A stretch of DNA of 64,000 nt from an uncultured Saprospiraceae bacterium (GCA_937961455.1 CALGNN010000048.1:1-64000); one strand, 5' to 3'. Shown: positions 18,610 to 27,801, numbered from the stretch's first letter. Made by a program: numbers and translations. The notes: generated by a model from the letters alone, not told the origin.

Positions 18610-18710
18610 CTATTGGTCAAAATTTGGCTAGGACATAAAATTACTAAAATTAATAGCTCTAATAACATCACTCAGGAGCAATTTTGGTAAACTATTAATC
18701 ATTAAGAAGC

Positions 18711-19973
18711 CTATTCTATGACTAATATTTTAAAACTTTTAGCAAAGTCTTCATAACTAACTTGTACGAAATAGATTCCAGCGGGGACGTCTATATTAAA
18801 ACTAAGATCATCTACTTTTCTTGATGTATTAAAAATGCGTTTACCCTGTGTATCAAATAGATTAACGCCCAATGCAAATGCATTGGAGAGATCTTCAGAA
18901 TAATTAAAGTTGATAAAAAATTCTCCTTGAACAGGATTTGGGCCAATCGTTATTTTATTATCAAAAAATGATTGATTTATGGGTTCTCTGCAAACATTAC
19001 TAGTGTTTAAAGATTTCCTTCGTGGAGCATTTCGCAAAACCGTAATCATTCTTGCAACTTGGTCATTCGTAAATATATTCATACAAGCATCGGGAGAGTA
19101 GTCCATATAATTTTCAATCATATCGATCTCTCCACAACTTTGATTTTCTAGACAAGAATTATTTGGATCTGAAGCATTAGGTGTATCTGAGCAAAAATCA
19201 TCAGCATCACAGTCTCCATCTCCCCAAATATGAATCAAACCTAACCAGTGGCCAATTTCATGAGTAGCGACTCTACCCAAATTATTTTCATTCAGCAATC
19301 CAAAATTAGGGACTTTTTCATGATTACCTACAACGGCATTATGCAATACAATAGCATCTGTTGATGCTCCACCTTGATCATTATTTAATCCACTTAAATT
19401 AGAACTACTTGGAAATTGAGCAAAACCCAAAAAACGCGTCAAACCACTTGTGGCAATTTCTACAACGTATACATTTAAATATCGACTTGGATCCCAATAC
19501 ACTTCTTGCATTAACTCATTCCTAATTTCAGAAGTACTCCATTTTGGTTTATTTCTTTGAATTCTATTTATGCCAAACTCTTGTAAAACATTACCATCTG
19601 GGTCAACCTTTGCAGGACAAAAATTGATGGATAAGGAGGCTCCATCTGGATGATCATTATAACCATTTGAGCCCAGTTTTCTATTAAAATCTTCATTGAG
19701 TGTTTCTATTTGTGCATAGACTGACTCAGCTGAGGTATTTCCGATGGAGTTTAATACATCCCCATTATGTACGATGTGAAAAATCATGGGAATATTGAAA
19801 TCCATCCGTTCTTCGAGTTCAGTGGGAGTACTTTGATTTGCTTGCATCCATTGTTCAAAATCAGCTGAATCTTCGGAATAGAATACTTTGCAACGTTCAG
19901 TTTCTTGAGCTGTACCAAGAATGGGTAGCAGACACAAAATGAAAAACAAGTATATTTTTTGATTAGAATTCAC
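18711..19973 (-). CDS. M43-family (pappalysin-type) zinc metalloprotease with T9SS domain
   Basis: Secreted metzincin protease of 420 residues. The zinc motif HEIGHWLGLIH gives ligands His238, His242 and His248 with Glu239 as base; the Met-turn is YMDYSPDACM near residue 290. Paired cysteines (GDCDADDFCSDTP) are typical of M43/cytophagalysin. The C-terminal domain (ITIGPNPVQGEFFINF, ending SYEDFAKSFKILVIE) is a T9SS sorting signal. The start is GTG at 19971-19973; no other start precedes the signal peptide. It degrades extracellular proteins or processes surface ones; the substrate is not predictable. It lies 101 bases upstream of the sulfotransferase pair on the same strand. Confidence 0.88.
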   Translation of the reverse strand: MNSNQKIYLFFILCLLPILGTAQETERCKVFYSEDSADFEQWMQANQSTPTELEERMDFNIPMIFHIVHNGDVLNSIGNTSAESVYAQIETLNEDFNRKLGSNGYNDHPDGASLSINFCPAKVDPDGNVLQEFGINRIQRNKPKWSTSEIRNELMQEVYWDPSRYLNVYVVEIATSGLTRFLGFAQFPSSSNLSGLNNDQGGASTDAIVLHNAVVGNHEKVPNFGLLNENNLGRVATHEIGHWLGLIHIWGDGDCDADDFCSDTPNASDPNNSCLENQSCGEIDMIENYMDYSPDACMNIFTNDQVARMITVLRNAPRRKSLNTSNVCREPINQSFFDNKITIGPNPVQGEFFINFNYSEDLSNAFALGVNLFDTQGKRIFNTSRKVDDLSFNIDVPAGIYFVQVSYEDFAKSFKILVIE

Positions 19974-20092
19974 CAGAAGTACTTCAATTACATTCTAATA
20001 TAGTTAAGACTTAGGACTACAATTGCCTAATAGTTTACCTTTTACTCATTTGAGTAGGAATTGAATGTACAAAGATGTTTTCCTGGCTGAAT

Positions 20093-20638
20093 TTAAACTG
20101 CTTCCTCTGGATTTTGCATAGCAAGATTCCTGATAAAGCCAATTTGTTGCTTTGGTTGATTATCATCATCATAATCTTCCCAATCTGTAACAGCTCTTAA
20201 AAACTCCTCCATGTGTCTTACGATATGACCTTCCGAAATTTCTTGTGGTCGGAATATTTCCATTTTGTGAGGAGGTTGAGGTTCGCCTACGCCTTCTATG
20301 TATGGTAGTCCTATCCAAACAGCTACTTTTCCATTAAACAGCTGTTGATATACTAATACACCTTTACTTTTGATAAGTGGTCTGAAAGTATTACTGTCTA
20401 CTTTTTCTTTAATACCACTTTCTTCCTTACCTAAATCAAGAACTATACGTTCGAGACTTTCTATATTATCATCAACAGAAATTTCGACATCAAGACCTAC
20501 TTCAGTGGTGATATTCGTTAGAGATTTAATAATGGTATCCTTTAAAGTATCCTTCCAATCTTGACGATAGCTTTTAGTATTTGCTAGCATCAACTTGTAC
20601 TTATTTACCTTTCCCGTTAAATTTGTTAGATTTTCCAT
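20093..20638 (-). CDS. Conserved hypothetical protein
   Basis: A 181-residue soluble protein with no signal peptide. An N-terminal helical part (residues 1-80, rich in K, E, D) precedes a beta-containing core (GVLVYQQLFNGKVAVWIGLPYIEG) and an acidic helix ending DWEDYDDDNQPKQQIGF. I do not recognise a named family. It is a single gene transcribed away from the tRNA genes; CAAAATTA at 20698-20705 (TAATTTTG on its strand) may be its -7 element, next to the tRNA promoter on the other strand. Confidence 0.6.
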   Translation of the reverse strand: MENLTNLTGKVNKYKLMLANTKSYRQDWKDTLKDTIIKSLTNITTEVGLDVEISVDDNIESLERIVLDLGKEESGIKEKVDSNTFRPLIKSKGVLVYQQLFNGKVAVWIGLPYIEGVGEPQPPHKMEIFRPQEISEGHIVRHMEEFLRAVTDWEDYDDDNQPKQQIGFIRNLAMQNPEEAV

Positions 20639-20689
20639 AATTAGATATGAATCGAAGGTAAATAAAATATTAATATTCTATCTACTGGA

Positions 20690-20722
20690 TTTGAACACAA
20701 AATTAAACTTTTGTTATATTTG
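20690..20722 (+). promoter_or_regulatory. Bacteroidota-type promoter for the tRNA genes
   Basis: TTTG at 20690-20693 (-33) and TATATTTG at 20715-20722 (-7, consensus TAnnTTTG) are separated by 21 bases, 28 bases before tRNA-Gly. Spacing and elements fit the primary-sigma promoters known for this phylum. Confidence 0.65.
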
Positions 20723-20750
20723 CGCTCCTTAATCAGAAGTGATTAATAAC

Positions 20751-20823
<73 letters not shown>

Positions 20824-20835
20824 CAATACCTACCA

Positions 20836-20920
20836 GCCCGGGTGGTGGAACTGGTAGACACGCAGGACTTAAAATCCTGTGCTCATTGCGAGCGTGCCGG
20901 TTCGATCCCGGCTCCGGGTA
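20836..20920 (+). tRNA. tRNA-Leu (anticodon TAA)
   Basis: An 85-base class II tRNA with a long variable arm (TGCTCATTGCGAGCG region). Acceptor GCCCGGG pairs with TCCGGGT with two G-U pairs, discriminator A. Anticodon stem CAGGA/TCCTG encloses CTTAAAA, giving anticodon TAA (UUA/UUG leucine). T arm GGTTCGATCC. CCA is not encoded. It lies 12 bases after tRNA-Gly and is followed directly by a terminator. Confidence 0.97.
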
Positions 20921-20921
20921 C

Positions 20922-20955
20922 AAAAAAAGACTTCATTTTCATGAAGTCTTTTTTT
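20922..20955. terminator. Bidirectional terminator between tRNA-Leu and the lectin gene
   Basis: A perfect 15-base-pair stem (20922-20936 with 20941-20955) and four-base loop TTTC. Seven A on the left and seven T on the right let it work for the tRNA transcript on the plus strand and for the lectin gene, which ends at 20977, on the minus strand. Confidence 0.88.
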
Positions 20956-20976
20956 ATGCTATTTCTTTAGTAATAA

Positions 20977-22044
20977 TTAGTTGGCAAGTTTGATCAATAC
21001 ACCTTCACTACTTTGCTTATCTGCATCAAGTACAATGGTTTGAGTTTCAATTCCATCATATATTTCGACGCTTGCTGTGTTGGGTGGAATGGCTCCCATG
21101 TTATTAGCAAACAGAATCAATTGCTTGTTGAAGCCTGTCAAAACAATATCTATTTCTTTTTTATCTGCAGTCAATTTATATTCTGTGATGATCCATTCAT
21201 CTCCCCATTTAAGAGATACAACATCACCATCGATTTTATTGTGATCCCATATTCTAAGTCTAAGCTTTCGATTTTTAACCGCAATCTCATGTGTATTAAC
21301 CACTTCAATATTTTCTTCTACAATATCAGGAGGTGGCAGAAACTGCTTTAAATTCCATGTAAGTAGCGCGTGTTCTGCATGTGCAGAAGAAGTCGAAGAA
21401 GTAAATCCCACCCAAGCTTCACCATCTGATGAATTTATTTTTTCACCAATATCAATTTTTGTTGAAAGAATAGGGAATAAATAGGAATCCAAGTAGACCG
21501 TTAAAAATCCATCTTTATAAGCAATCTTGGTAAAATGCTGGTTGCCATCAGTAATCTCTGGAATTTCATGTACTGTGCTAAACTTTCTATAATCTCCTTT
21601 CTCTTTTTCGTAAAAACTTAAGGCTACATGATTTTTACTTCCTTCATTATTATTATAGGTGTCAAATTCAATGACAACACAATCTTTAATGCCTTTATAG
21701 CCAAGTTCATCACCAAAGCCTCCGATCGATAACAAATTTTGTTTATGTATTACAAATGCAAATCCATCTCCTCCATTGTGATTGATGTCAGACTGGGATA
21801 TTAAAAAAGTGAATTCTGTCTCAAAGCCTTTTACAATGTCAATGGATCTTTCTTTATACCAACAGGCTCCTTTTGTGTTGGGCTTGGAGGAAGTAAGCAC
21901 CAATTTATTGACAAAAGATGTAGCATTACCTACTAAACTTAAATTGGTTTCATAAGCTTTAAAATCGTTGATCTTAAATATGGTTTGTCCATTTAAAAGA
22001 TTGAAACAACAAATGCAAATGAAAAGTAACTGTACAATTCTCAT
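20977..22044 (-). CDS. Secreted L-type lectin-like domain protein
   Basis: A 355-residue exported protein with a signal peptide ending CCFNLLNGQ. Residues about 25-235 form an L-type (legume-like) lectin domain: WYKERSIDIVKGFETEFTF, GGDGFAFVIHKQ, VVIEFDTYNNNEGSKNHVA and the late EAWVGFTSSTSSAHAEHALL all follow the concanavalin-like beta-sandwich, including the D and N metal-ligand region (FDTYNN). The C-terminal 110 residues form a separate beta domain without a T9SS signal. Carbohydrate binding is likely from the domain; the ligand is unknown. A single gene ending at the shared terminator. Confidence 0.82.
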   Translation of the reverse strand: MRIVQLLFICICCFNLLNGQTIFKINDFKAYETNLSLVGNATSFVNKLVLTSSKPNTKGACWYKERSIDIVKGFETEFTFLISQSDINHNGGDGFAFVIHKQNLLSIGGFGDELGYKGIKDCVVIEFDTYNNNEGSKNHVALSFYEKEKGDYRKFSTVHEIPEITDGNQHFTKIAYKDGFLTVYLDSYLFPILSTKIDIGEKINSSDGEAWVGFTSSTSSAHAEHALLTWNLKQFLPPPDIVEENIEVVNTHEIAVKNRKLRLRIWDHNKIDGDVVSLKWGDEWIITEYKLTADKKEIDIVLTGFNKQLILFANNMGAIPPNTASVEIYDGIETQTIVLDADKQSSEGVLIKLAN

Positions 22045-22146
22045 GATAGTACTTTATAATATCCTAATTAGATAATATATATAATTAAAACAAAGATAGT
22101 GGATTAGTTAGGGGAATGAAAGAAAAGCCTTCTTAAAGAAACGTTA

Positions 22147-22419
22147 TTATATTTTGACTGGTTCTATGATTTCAATGCTTTGAAGCTCTTCATTTAAGAG
22201 TGTATCAAAATTGTTATACCATTTAGCATGATCTTCATAGGCATTGCATCCTCCTCTAAAAGGTATGCAAGCAGTCTTTTTGTGTTGATGTCCACAAGTT
22301 GGACATTTAGCCATGGTCTCGAAAGTGTTCCATTGAAAATTGCATGAGGAGCATACCCAATAAGAACCACCATCGGGTTCCCAATTGCAAGAGGGGCAAG
22401 AAATCTTAATTTCCTTCAT
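22147..22419 (-). CDS. Small zinc-ribbon protein
   Basis: A 90-residue cytoplasmic protein with three CXXC pairs (CPSC at 9-12, CSSC at 23-26, CPTC at 39-42) and a further ACIPFRGGC pair, so one or two zinc sites are expected. The stretch WVCSSCNFQWNTFETMAKCPTC resembles rubredoxin-like zinc ribbons. No enzymatic motif is present; the function is unknown. The ATG is preceded by only one unpaired base after a folded leader (22421-22490), which could mask or expose the start codon. Confidence 0.62.
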   Translation of the reverse strand: MKEIKISCPSCNWEPDGGSYWVCSSCNFQWNTFETMAKCPTCGHQHKKTACIPFRGGCNAYEDHAKWYNNFDTLLNEELQSIEIIEPVKI

Positions 22420-22773
22420 TAGCGAAGACTACACGCCGAGCCAAGAGTCATACTCTTGTGTATCGGCATTCAAAGGAATGAATTTTCGCTTTCGCGAAAA
22501 AACCCTTTTTAGCAGATTTTTAAATTTGATTAACATATGTTCAACTTTGGATTAGTTATATATATAACGGTTCATAATGTCAAAGTGTCAATTTAAAGGG
22601 TATCTTTTTTCAAAATATTTGCATTTATTTCAAAATTTCCGTAAAATAAACGCTAAATAGACACAGTTTAATAAATGTGTCTCCACTCAATAGATCGTTA
22701 CCTCGATCAATTTTATTAAATTAGAATTCTATTTTCTTTATACACATCGTTGTCTATAAACCAATTTAGCCTA
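22420..22773. other. Intergenic region without coding sequence (354 bases)
   Basis: Divergent spacer between the zinc-ribbon gene and the DUF1800 gene. Besides the three-stem fold next to the zinc-ribbon gene it contains the palindrome TTCGCGAA (22491-22498) and AT-rich sequence. No frame of useful length is present. It should hold promoters for both genes, but I could not find a convincing TAnnTTTG pair. Confidence 0.6.
22421..22490 (-). promoter_or_regulatory. Candidate structured 5' leader: three-way junction fold
   Basis: Three stems nest around a junction: closing stem P1, AGCGAA (22421-22426) with TTCGCT (22485-22490), six pairs; P2, GCCGA/TCGGC plus CAAGAG/CTCTTG (22435-22467) with loop TCATA; P3, ATTCA/TGAAT (22468-22483). 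P1 ends one base before the ATG of the zinc-ribbon gene on the minus strand. It matches no riboswitch class I recognise; a cis-regulatory role is inference. Confidence 0.4.
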
Positions 22774-24519
22774 ATGAAATTCAAAGAATATTCACAAGAT
22801 CTAATGTCAAGGAAGTCCGAGGCATTAAAAAAAAGGGATGCATTCCTTGCGGAATACAGACAAAGTAAAAAACTTCTTACAGATGAGACCCTCGACACTA
22901 AAGCTCAAAATTACAAGCCGGCAAATTTAGCTTTAGGATCTGGAATAGATCCTTATACAGGAAGCTGGGGTAAGGAGCAAATCCTGCATTTGCTTAAAAG
23001 AAGCCTTTTTGGCGTCACCGTCGAAGACTATAATCATTTCAAAAACTATACCATGGATCAGATGGTAGATGCATTATTAAGTCCAGATGATTTGCCGGAG
23101 CCTCCAATTAATAATTATAATGAACCCGCACAAAATTTTATTGATCCAGATGTTCCAAGTGGAACGACTTGGGTAGGTGCACCTTTTCATGATAATTTTG
23201 CTGGATCAAGAATTGTATCCTTGAAATCTTGGTTGGTGAAAAATGCCATTAATCAAGACAGGACCATTCATCAAAAATTAAAAATATTTTGGCATAACCA
23301 TTTAGCCACACAGACCTGGGATGTTTTTGTCCCTAATGCAGCATATAAATATTTCACCCTACTGCACAATTATTCTTTTGGGAATTTCAGGACATTGATG
23401 AAAGAAATCACCATTGATCCTCAAATGCTATTCTTTTTGAACGGTGCATACAGTGAAGCTGAAGCACCAGATGAAAATTATGCTAGAGAATTACAAGAGT
23501 TATTTACTGTAGGCAAAGGTCCCAATTCAAATTATACACAAATGGATGTAATTGAGGCTTCAAGAATTTTAACGGGTTGGAGATGTGATTGGCCTGACGA
23601 TAATTCTTATTGGGCGTCATGGGCTCACGATACAGAAGACAAACAATTCTCTGAATTTTATGGGAATAAAAAAATTGTTGGTAGATCAGGTGTACAAGGA
23701 CAAATAGAGACAGATGAATTGTTGGATATGATTTTCGAAAACAATGAAGTGGCTTTATTCATGATGAGAAATCTTTATCGCTTTTTCATATTCAATGAAA
23801 TCAGCGCCGAAGCTGAAGAAAACGTTATTGCACCTCTTGCTGAAATTTTTAGAGATAATGACTACGAAATTCTACCCGTACTTCATGCATTATTTAGATC
23901 AGAACACTTTTTTGACATTGAATTAAGAGGTGCGATGGTTAAGTCTCCTTTAGATCACTTAATCGGTGGAATTAGGATAATGAACTTAGATTTTAGAGAT
24001 GATGACTTATCCCTCATTGAAGCAAAATATGTATACGAATCTATTGGATGGAGATTGAATGATACAGGAATGGAATTAGGTGATCCGCCTACCGTCGCAG
24101 GATGGCCGGCTTGGTTTCAAGCACCAAACTATGATAAATCATGGGTAAATACCAACACCATTACACAAAGAGCACTTGATTTGGACTCCATGCTTCTTTG
24201 GAATTTTTGGACTCCAACGGATCAAGAATATTTAGTGGATACCATTGGCTTTGCCGAAAAATTTGATGACCCAAGAGATCCTAATAAACTTATAAAAGAT
24301 ATTTCAGATCACTTTCATGGAATTACTCCAGGACAAGATACTTTGACCAATTTAAAGTCTATCCTTTTATCAAATCAGGCGCAAGATTATTATTGGTCAC
24401 AAGCATGGGACAATTATCAGGAAAATCCTGGTGATGAAATGTACAGAAACATTGTTGAAAATAGACTCAAATGGATGCTGCAAAGATTGTTGCAACTGGG
24501 TGAATCACAATTATCTTAA
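22774..24519 (+). CDS. DUF1800 domain-containing protein
   Basis: A 581-residue protein of the DUF1800 family, always found next to DUF1501 proteins in many Bacteroidota and Planctomycetota. Typical features: the LLKRSLFGVTVEDYNHF start of the domain (about residue 70), FWHNHLAT near 180, ENYARELQELFTVG near 245, and SPLDHLIGGIR and GWPAWFQAP in the C-terminal half. I choose ATG 22774 over the TTG eight codons earlier. There is no obvious signal peptide, T9SS domain or membrane helix, so its location is unclear. Biochemical function is unknown. DUF1501 follows after 18 bases. Confidence 0.85.
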   Translation: MKFKEYSQDLMSRKSEALKKRDAFLAEYRQSKKLLTDETLDTKAQNYKPANLALGSGIDPYTGSWGKEQILHLLKRSLFGVTVEDYNHFKNYTMDQMVDALLSPDDLPEPPINNYNEPAQNFIDPDVPSGTTWVGAPFHDNFAGSRIVSLKSWLVKNAINQDRTIHQKLKIFWHNHLATQTWDVFVPNAAYKYFTLLHNYSFGNFRTLMKEITIDPQMLFFLNGAYSEAEAPDENYARELQELFTVGKGPNSNYTQMDVIEASRILTGWRCDWPDDNSYWASWAHDTEDKQFSEFYGNKKIVGRSGVQGQIETDELLDMIFENNEVALFMMRNLYRFFIFNEISAEAEENVIAPLAEIFRDNDYEILPVLHALFRSEHFFDIELRGAMVKSPLDHLIGGIRIMNLDFRDDDLSLIEAKYVYESIGWRLNDTGMELGDPPTVAGWPAWFQAPNYDKSWVNTNTITQRALDLDSMLLWNFWTPTDQEYLVDTIGFAEKFDDPRDPNKLIKDISDHFHGITPGQDTLTNLKSILLSNQAQDYYWSQAWDNYQENPGDEMYRNIVENRLKWMLQRLLQLGESQLS

Positions 24520-24537
24520 TCCTTAATTCCTATTAAA

Positions 24538-26118
24538 ATGAAAAGAAGAGATTTCTTAAAAAATACAAGCAAGGCCGTTGTCATTCCTTCCATTGCTGGA
24601 AAATTAGGAGCTAAGGCTTATGCGATGTCACCTTTCGCATCACTACTAGGTAATGCTGTTGACACAGATCATGTATTAGTTATTATTTTTATGTCTGGTG
24701 GGAATGATGGGCTTAATACTGTAGTCCCTTTAGACCAAATGAGTCAACTTGCTCAAGCAAGACCACATGTCATATTACCTGAAAGTTCCCTTTTGCAATT
24801 ATCAGGAACTGAAGTGGGTTTGCACCCTTCTATGCAAGGTTTTAAAAACTTGTATGATGAAGATAGGTTACAGATCATTCAAAATGTAGGTTATCCCAAT
24901 CCAGACTTTTCGCATTTTAGGTCTACGGATATTTGGATGAGTGGTGCAAACTCTGATGAGATATTAAACAGTGGATGGACTGGCAGATATCTTAATTATG
25001 AATATGCCAATTACCCAAATGATTATCCAAATGCTGTAATGCCTGATCCACTAGCCATTGAAATTGGATGGAGTAGTTCTTTATTATTTCAAGGACCCAC
25101 GCACAACATGGGTATGTTAATTCAGGACCCTACTGATTTTTATAATTTGGTAGATAATGTGGAAGAACCTGCACCAGATAGTTTTGCTGGCGATAGATTA
25201 AAACACATACGCTTGATGGCCAAGCAATCACAATTATATGGGACGGTTATCAAAAGTGCAGCTGAGTCTGTCAACAATCAATTAGATTATCCTCAAGGAA
25301 ACAGTCTTGCTGAAAAACTTAAAATCGTCGCGAGATTGATAAAGGGTGGTTTGAAAACAAGGGTGTATATGGTCGAGCATGGAGGATTTGATACACATGA
25401 TTATCAAGTTGATCCTAATGATCATACTCAGGGAGAACATGCCTATCTGCTTATGCAATTATCAGAAGCTGTTTCATCTTTCATGGGTGATTGTGATCAT
25501 CTTGGCATATCAGAAAGAGTCATGGGCATGACGATGTCTGAATTTGGTCGAAGAGTGATATCAAATGCGAGTGGAGGAACGGATCATGGAGAGGCCGCAC
25601 CTTTATTCCTTTTTGGAAATCATGTCAATTCTGGATTGGTCGGCACGAACCCTGATATTCCATGGAACGCAAATTATGAAAGTAATGTCAGTATGGAATT
25701 TGATTTCAGGTCCATATATGGTTCTCTTTTTGAGCAGTGGCTATGTGTTGATCCTGCTGATACTTCAAACATACTGTTGCATGATTTTGAGCGACTAAAT
25801 TTGGTGGACGGAGATCAATGCGATACTGCTACTTCTACCCATGAACTAAATGCTGCAGCAGGAAAATCTTTCTTGAATGTTTATCCAACAATGATAAATT
25901 CAAATACCACAGTGGAATTTCAAGGAGGACAGGACCGCGTCAATATTAGAGTCTTGGACATGTCAGGTAAAACGATTGAGACCATTTACAATGGGACTGC
26001 ATCTAACGGAGTTCAAAAAATTCAATGGGATGGTTCAAGGCTTTTAGCTGGAAACTATATTGTGAGTTTTCAGTCGAGGAATGTTGTACAAAGCAAACAA
26101 GTAATTAAGGCTTTTTAG
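24538..26118 (+). CDS. DUF1501 domain-containing protein with Tat-like signal and T9SS domain
   Basis: A 526-residue secreted protein. The N-terminus KRRDFLKNTSKA resembles a twin-arginine signal. The body is the DUF1501 alkaline-phosphatase-like fold (VIIFMSGGNDGLNTVVPLD, NPDFSHFRSTDIWMSG, GGFDTHDYQ, MSEFGRRV with an H in GTDHGEA), retaining Asp/His positions that could bind metal. The C-terminus (YPTMINSNTTVEFQGG to KQVIKAF) is a T9SS sorting domain. It is co-transcribed with the DUF1800 gene. The pair is thought to act together at the cell surface, but the reaction is undefined. Confidence 0.87.
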   Translation: MKRRDFLKNTSKAVVIPSIAGKLGAKAYAMSPFASLLGNAVDTDHVLVIIFMSGGNDGLNTVVPLDQMSQLAQARPHVILPESSLLQLSGTEVGLHPSMQGFKNLYDEDRLQIIQNVGYPNPDFSHFRSTDIWMSGANSDEILNSGWTGRYLNYEYANYPNDYPNAVMPDPLAIEIGWSSSLLFQGPTHNMGMLIQDPTDFYNLVDNVEEPAPDSFAGDRLKHIRLMAKQSQLYGTVIKSAAESVNNQLDYPQGNSLAEKLKIVARLIKGGLKTRVYMVEHGGFDTHDYQVDPNDHTQGEHAYLLMQLSEAVSSFMGDCDHLGISERVMGMTMSEFGRRVISNASGGTDHGEAAPLFLFGNHVNSGLVGTNPDIPWNANYESNVSMEFDFRSIYGSLFEQWLCVDPADTSNILLHDFERLNLVDGDQCDTATSTHELNAAAGKSFLNVYPTMINSNTTVEFQGGQDRVNIRVLDMSGKTIETIYNGTASNGVQKIQWDGSRLLAGNYIVSFQSRNVVQSKQVIKAF

Positions 26119-26144
26119 TGTAACACGGAAATAGTAACTAAAAT

Positions 26145-26180
26145 AAAATGTGGCTCAATGAATAATTGACCACATTTTTT
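26145..26180 (+). terminator. Terminator after the DUF1800/DUF1501 operon
   Basis: Stem AAAATGTGG (26145-26153) with CCACATTTT (26170-26178), extended by TCAAT/ATTGA inside, then a T run. It lies 26 bases past the DUF1501 stop. Confidence 0.75.
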
Positions 26181-26276
26181 ATTTTCAATCGAACATTCCA
26201 AAGGAATATTGAATTAAGTTTTTAATTAATACAGATTCGCCCCAAAATAGCCAGAAAATATTAAAACAATTATTGA

Positions 26277-27593
26277 ATGGCCGCAAGTAATCTGCAACTA
26301 CCATTTTTCTCAAAAGGAGAATTAGAAGAGTATCAATCTTGGTTGTTTACCAATACAAGAGAACTATCGATTCTCACCCTAAGTATTGGAATGGCAATCT
26401 TCATTTTCTTCGTACTTATAGATACTACTGTACTGGGGGAATTGCACCCATTAAGTTTTACGTTCAGAGTAGTATTTGGTATTCCAACATTGCTTATCGG
26501 AAGAAAAATATTAAAGAGTCTTAGTTCAATAAATCATTTTAAATATTTCACATTTTCCTTAGTGTTTTTAGCGCAAAGCATGCATTTAATAATGGATGCT
26601 TACATTGGATTCGATCTTAAGTATTTAGTTATTCTAGAAATCGTCTTACTTTTTACTATAGTCCTTACACCCATGCTTAGCACAAAGAATGTAGCCTTTT
26701 TGTGTGCATTCTTATTCTTCAGCTTTTTTATACATGTATATTATTTTCAACCTGCAAGAACTCAGCAAGAAGCTATTCTCCCTATAGTAGGGGCACTATT
26801 CATCATTTGTACTTTATCTACAATGGGAGGTGCTTTGTTAAACTATTTTAAAAGAATGAATTTCTTGAATGTAAATCAACTTGTCCAAGAAAAATTAAAT
26901 CTAGCTATGAAAACGCTTCATGTCTCAAAGGTGAATCAACTCATGGCGCATGACTTAAAAACTCCTGTGAGAAACATAAGTTCATTCACTGCATTATTAA
27001 GCCTTAAAAAAGATCAATTTGATGAAGAAAGTCTAAATTATTTCAACTTCGTAATTAAGAATGCAAAAAAACTAAATGACTTAGTAGATGATTTTTTAGT
27101 GTATTCTGAATTGCAAGACACCAAATTGCAAACCGAACATAAAATCAATTTAAACCAATTAGTCACCGAGTTAGAAGAAAATTATAAAAAAGAATTTAAG
27201 AAGTCTTCCATTAGTTTTAATGTATCAAATGATTTACCAACAATCAGTGCGAATGAAAATTATCTTAAAATCTTATTCAAAAATATTTTTGACAACGCTA
27301 TCAGATATAATAAGTCCAAAGAAATCATCATAGATATTGAAACCACTATTGATCAAGAATTTCACATGATTAAAATTAAAGATAATGGAATAGGCATTGA
27401 TAAAAATTATCATGGAAAAATATTTGAAATGTTTGAGAAACTGAATCCTGAAAATGATTATGGAGGATCAGGCATGGGCCTTGCAAGTTGTAAAAGTATT
27501 ATGACTAAATTGAGTGGTAAAATAGAATTGCAAGATAGCTCAAAAGAAGGCAGTGTATTTTGCTTGTACTTCCCTAAACAAATCGTAGCCTAA
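26277..27593 (+). CDS. Membrane-bound sensor histidine kinase
   Basis: A 438-residue kinase. About six hydrophobic segments fill residues 30-200 (FVLIDTTVLGELHPL, LVILEIVLLFTIVL and others) without a recognisable sensor domain. HisKA follows with phospho-acceptor His225 (LMAHDLKTPVRN), and HATPase with FKNIFDNAIRYN, DNGIGID and GGSGMGLASCK. The kinase core is close in style to that of the kinase at the left edge of the window. No response regulator is adjacent, so it is an orphan; the receiver-only protein near 44.4 kb is one possible partner. Signal unknown. Confidence 0.85.
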   Translation: MAASNLQLPFFSKGELEEYQSWLFTNTRELSILTLSIGMAIFIFFVLIDTTVLGELHPLSFTFRVVFGIPTLLIGRKILKSLSSINHFKYFTFSLVFLAQSMHLIMDAYIGFDLKYLVILEIVLLFTIVLTPMLSTKNVAFLCAFLFFSFFIHVYYFQPARTQQEAILPIVGALFIICTLSTMGGALLNYFKRMNFLNVNQLVQEKLNLAMKTLHVSKVNQLMAHDLKTPVRNISSFTALLSLKKDQFDEESLNYFNFVIKNAKKLNDLVDDFLVYSELQDTKLQTEHKINLNQLVTELEENYKKEFKKSSISFNVSNDLPTISANENYLKILFKNIFDNAIRYNKSKEIIIDIETTIDQEFHMIKIKDNGIGIDKNYHGKIFEMFEKLNPENDYGGSGMGLASCKSIMTKLSGKIELQDSSKEGSVFCLYFPKQIVA

Positions 27594-27648
27594 TTTTTTA
27601 TAAAGTATTGAAATATATGCTTGACTATTAATTTGAAATTAACAGCTT

Positions 27649-27792
27649 CTACTTCTGTTCTTCTTTTTTCTCTTCAGGTTTTTTACTATCAACTAAAGCC
27701 CAAATGGCGAGTTTATAAGCGCCCCATAAACAGAGAATTAAGACAGCTGTGCCGCCAAACAACCATAATAATGCAATTGTATCTTTATCCAT
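27649..27792 (-). CDS. 47-residue single-pass membrane protein downstream of icmF
   Basis: An ATG-started frame on the minus strand, ten bases after the icmF stop. The product has one hydrophobic helix (TIALLWLFGGTAVLILCLWG region, residues 5-34) and a strongly charged C-terminal tail (SKKPEEKKEEQK). It looks like a genuine small membrane protein that shares the icmF transcript. No family is recognised. The tight spacing and the regular helix-plus-charged-tail design argue against chance; the function is unknown. Confidence 0.55.
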   Translation of the reverse strand: MDKDTIALLWLFGGTAVLILCLWGAYKLAIWALVDSKKPEEKKEEQK

Positions 27793-27801
27793 TTTTTATT
27801 T

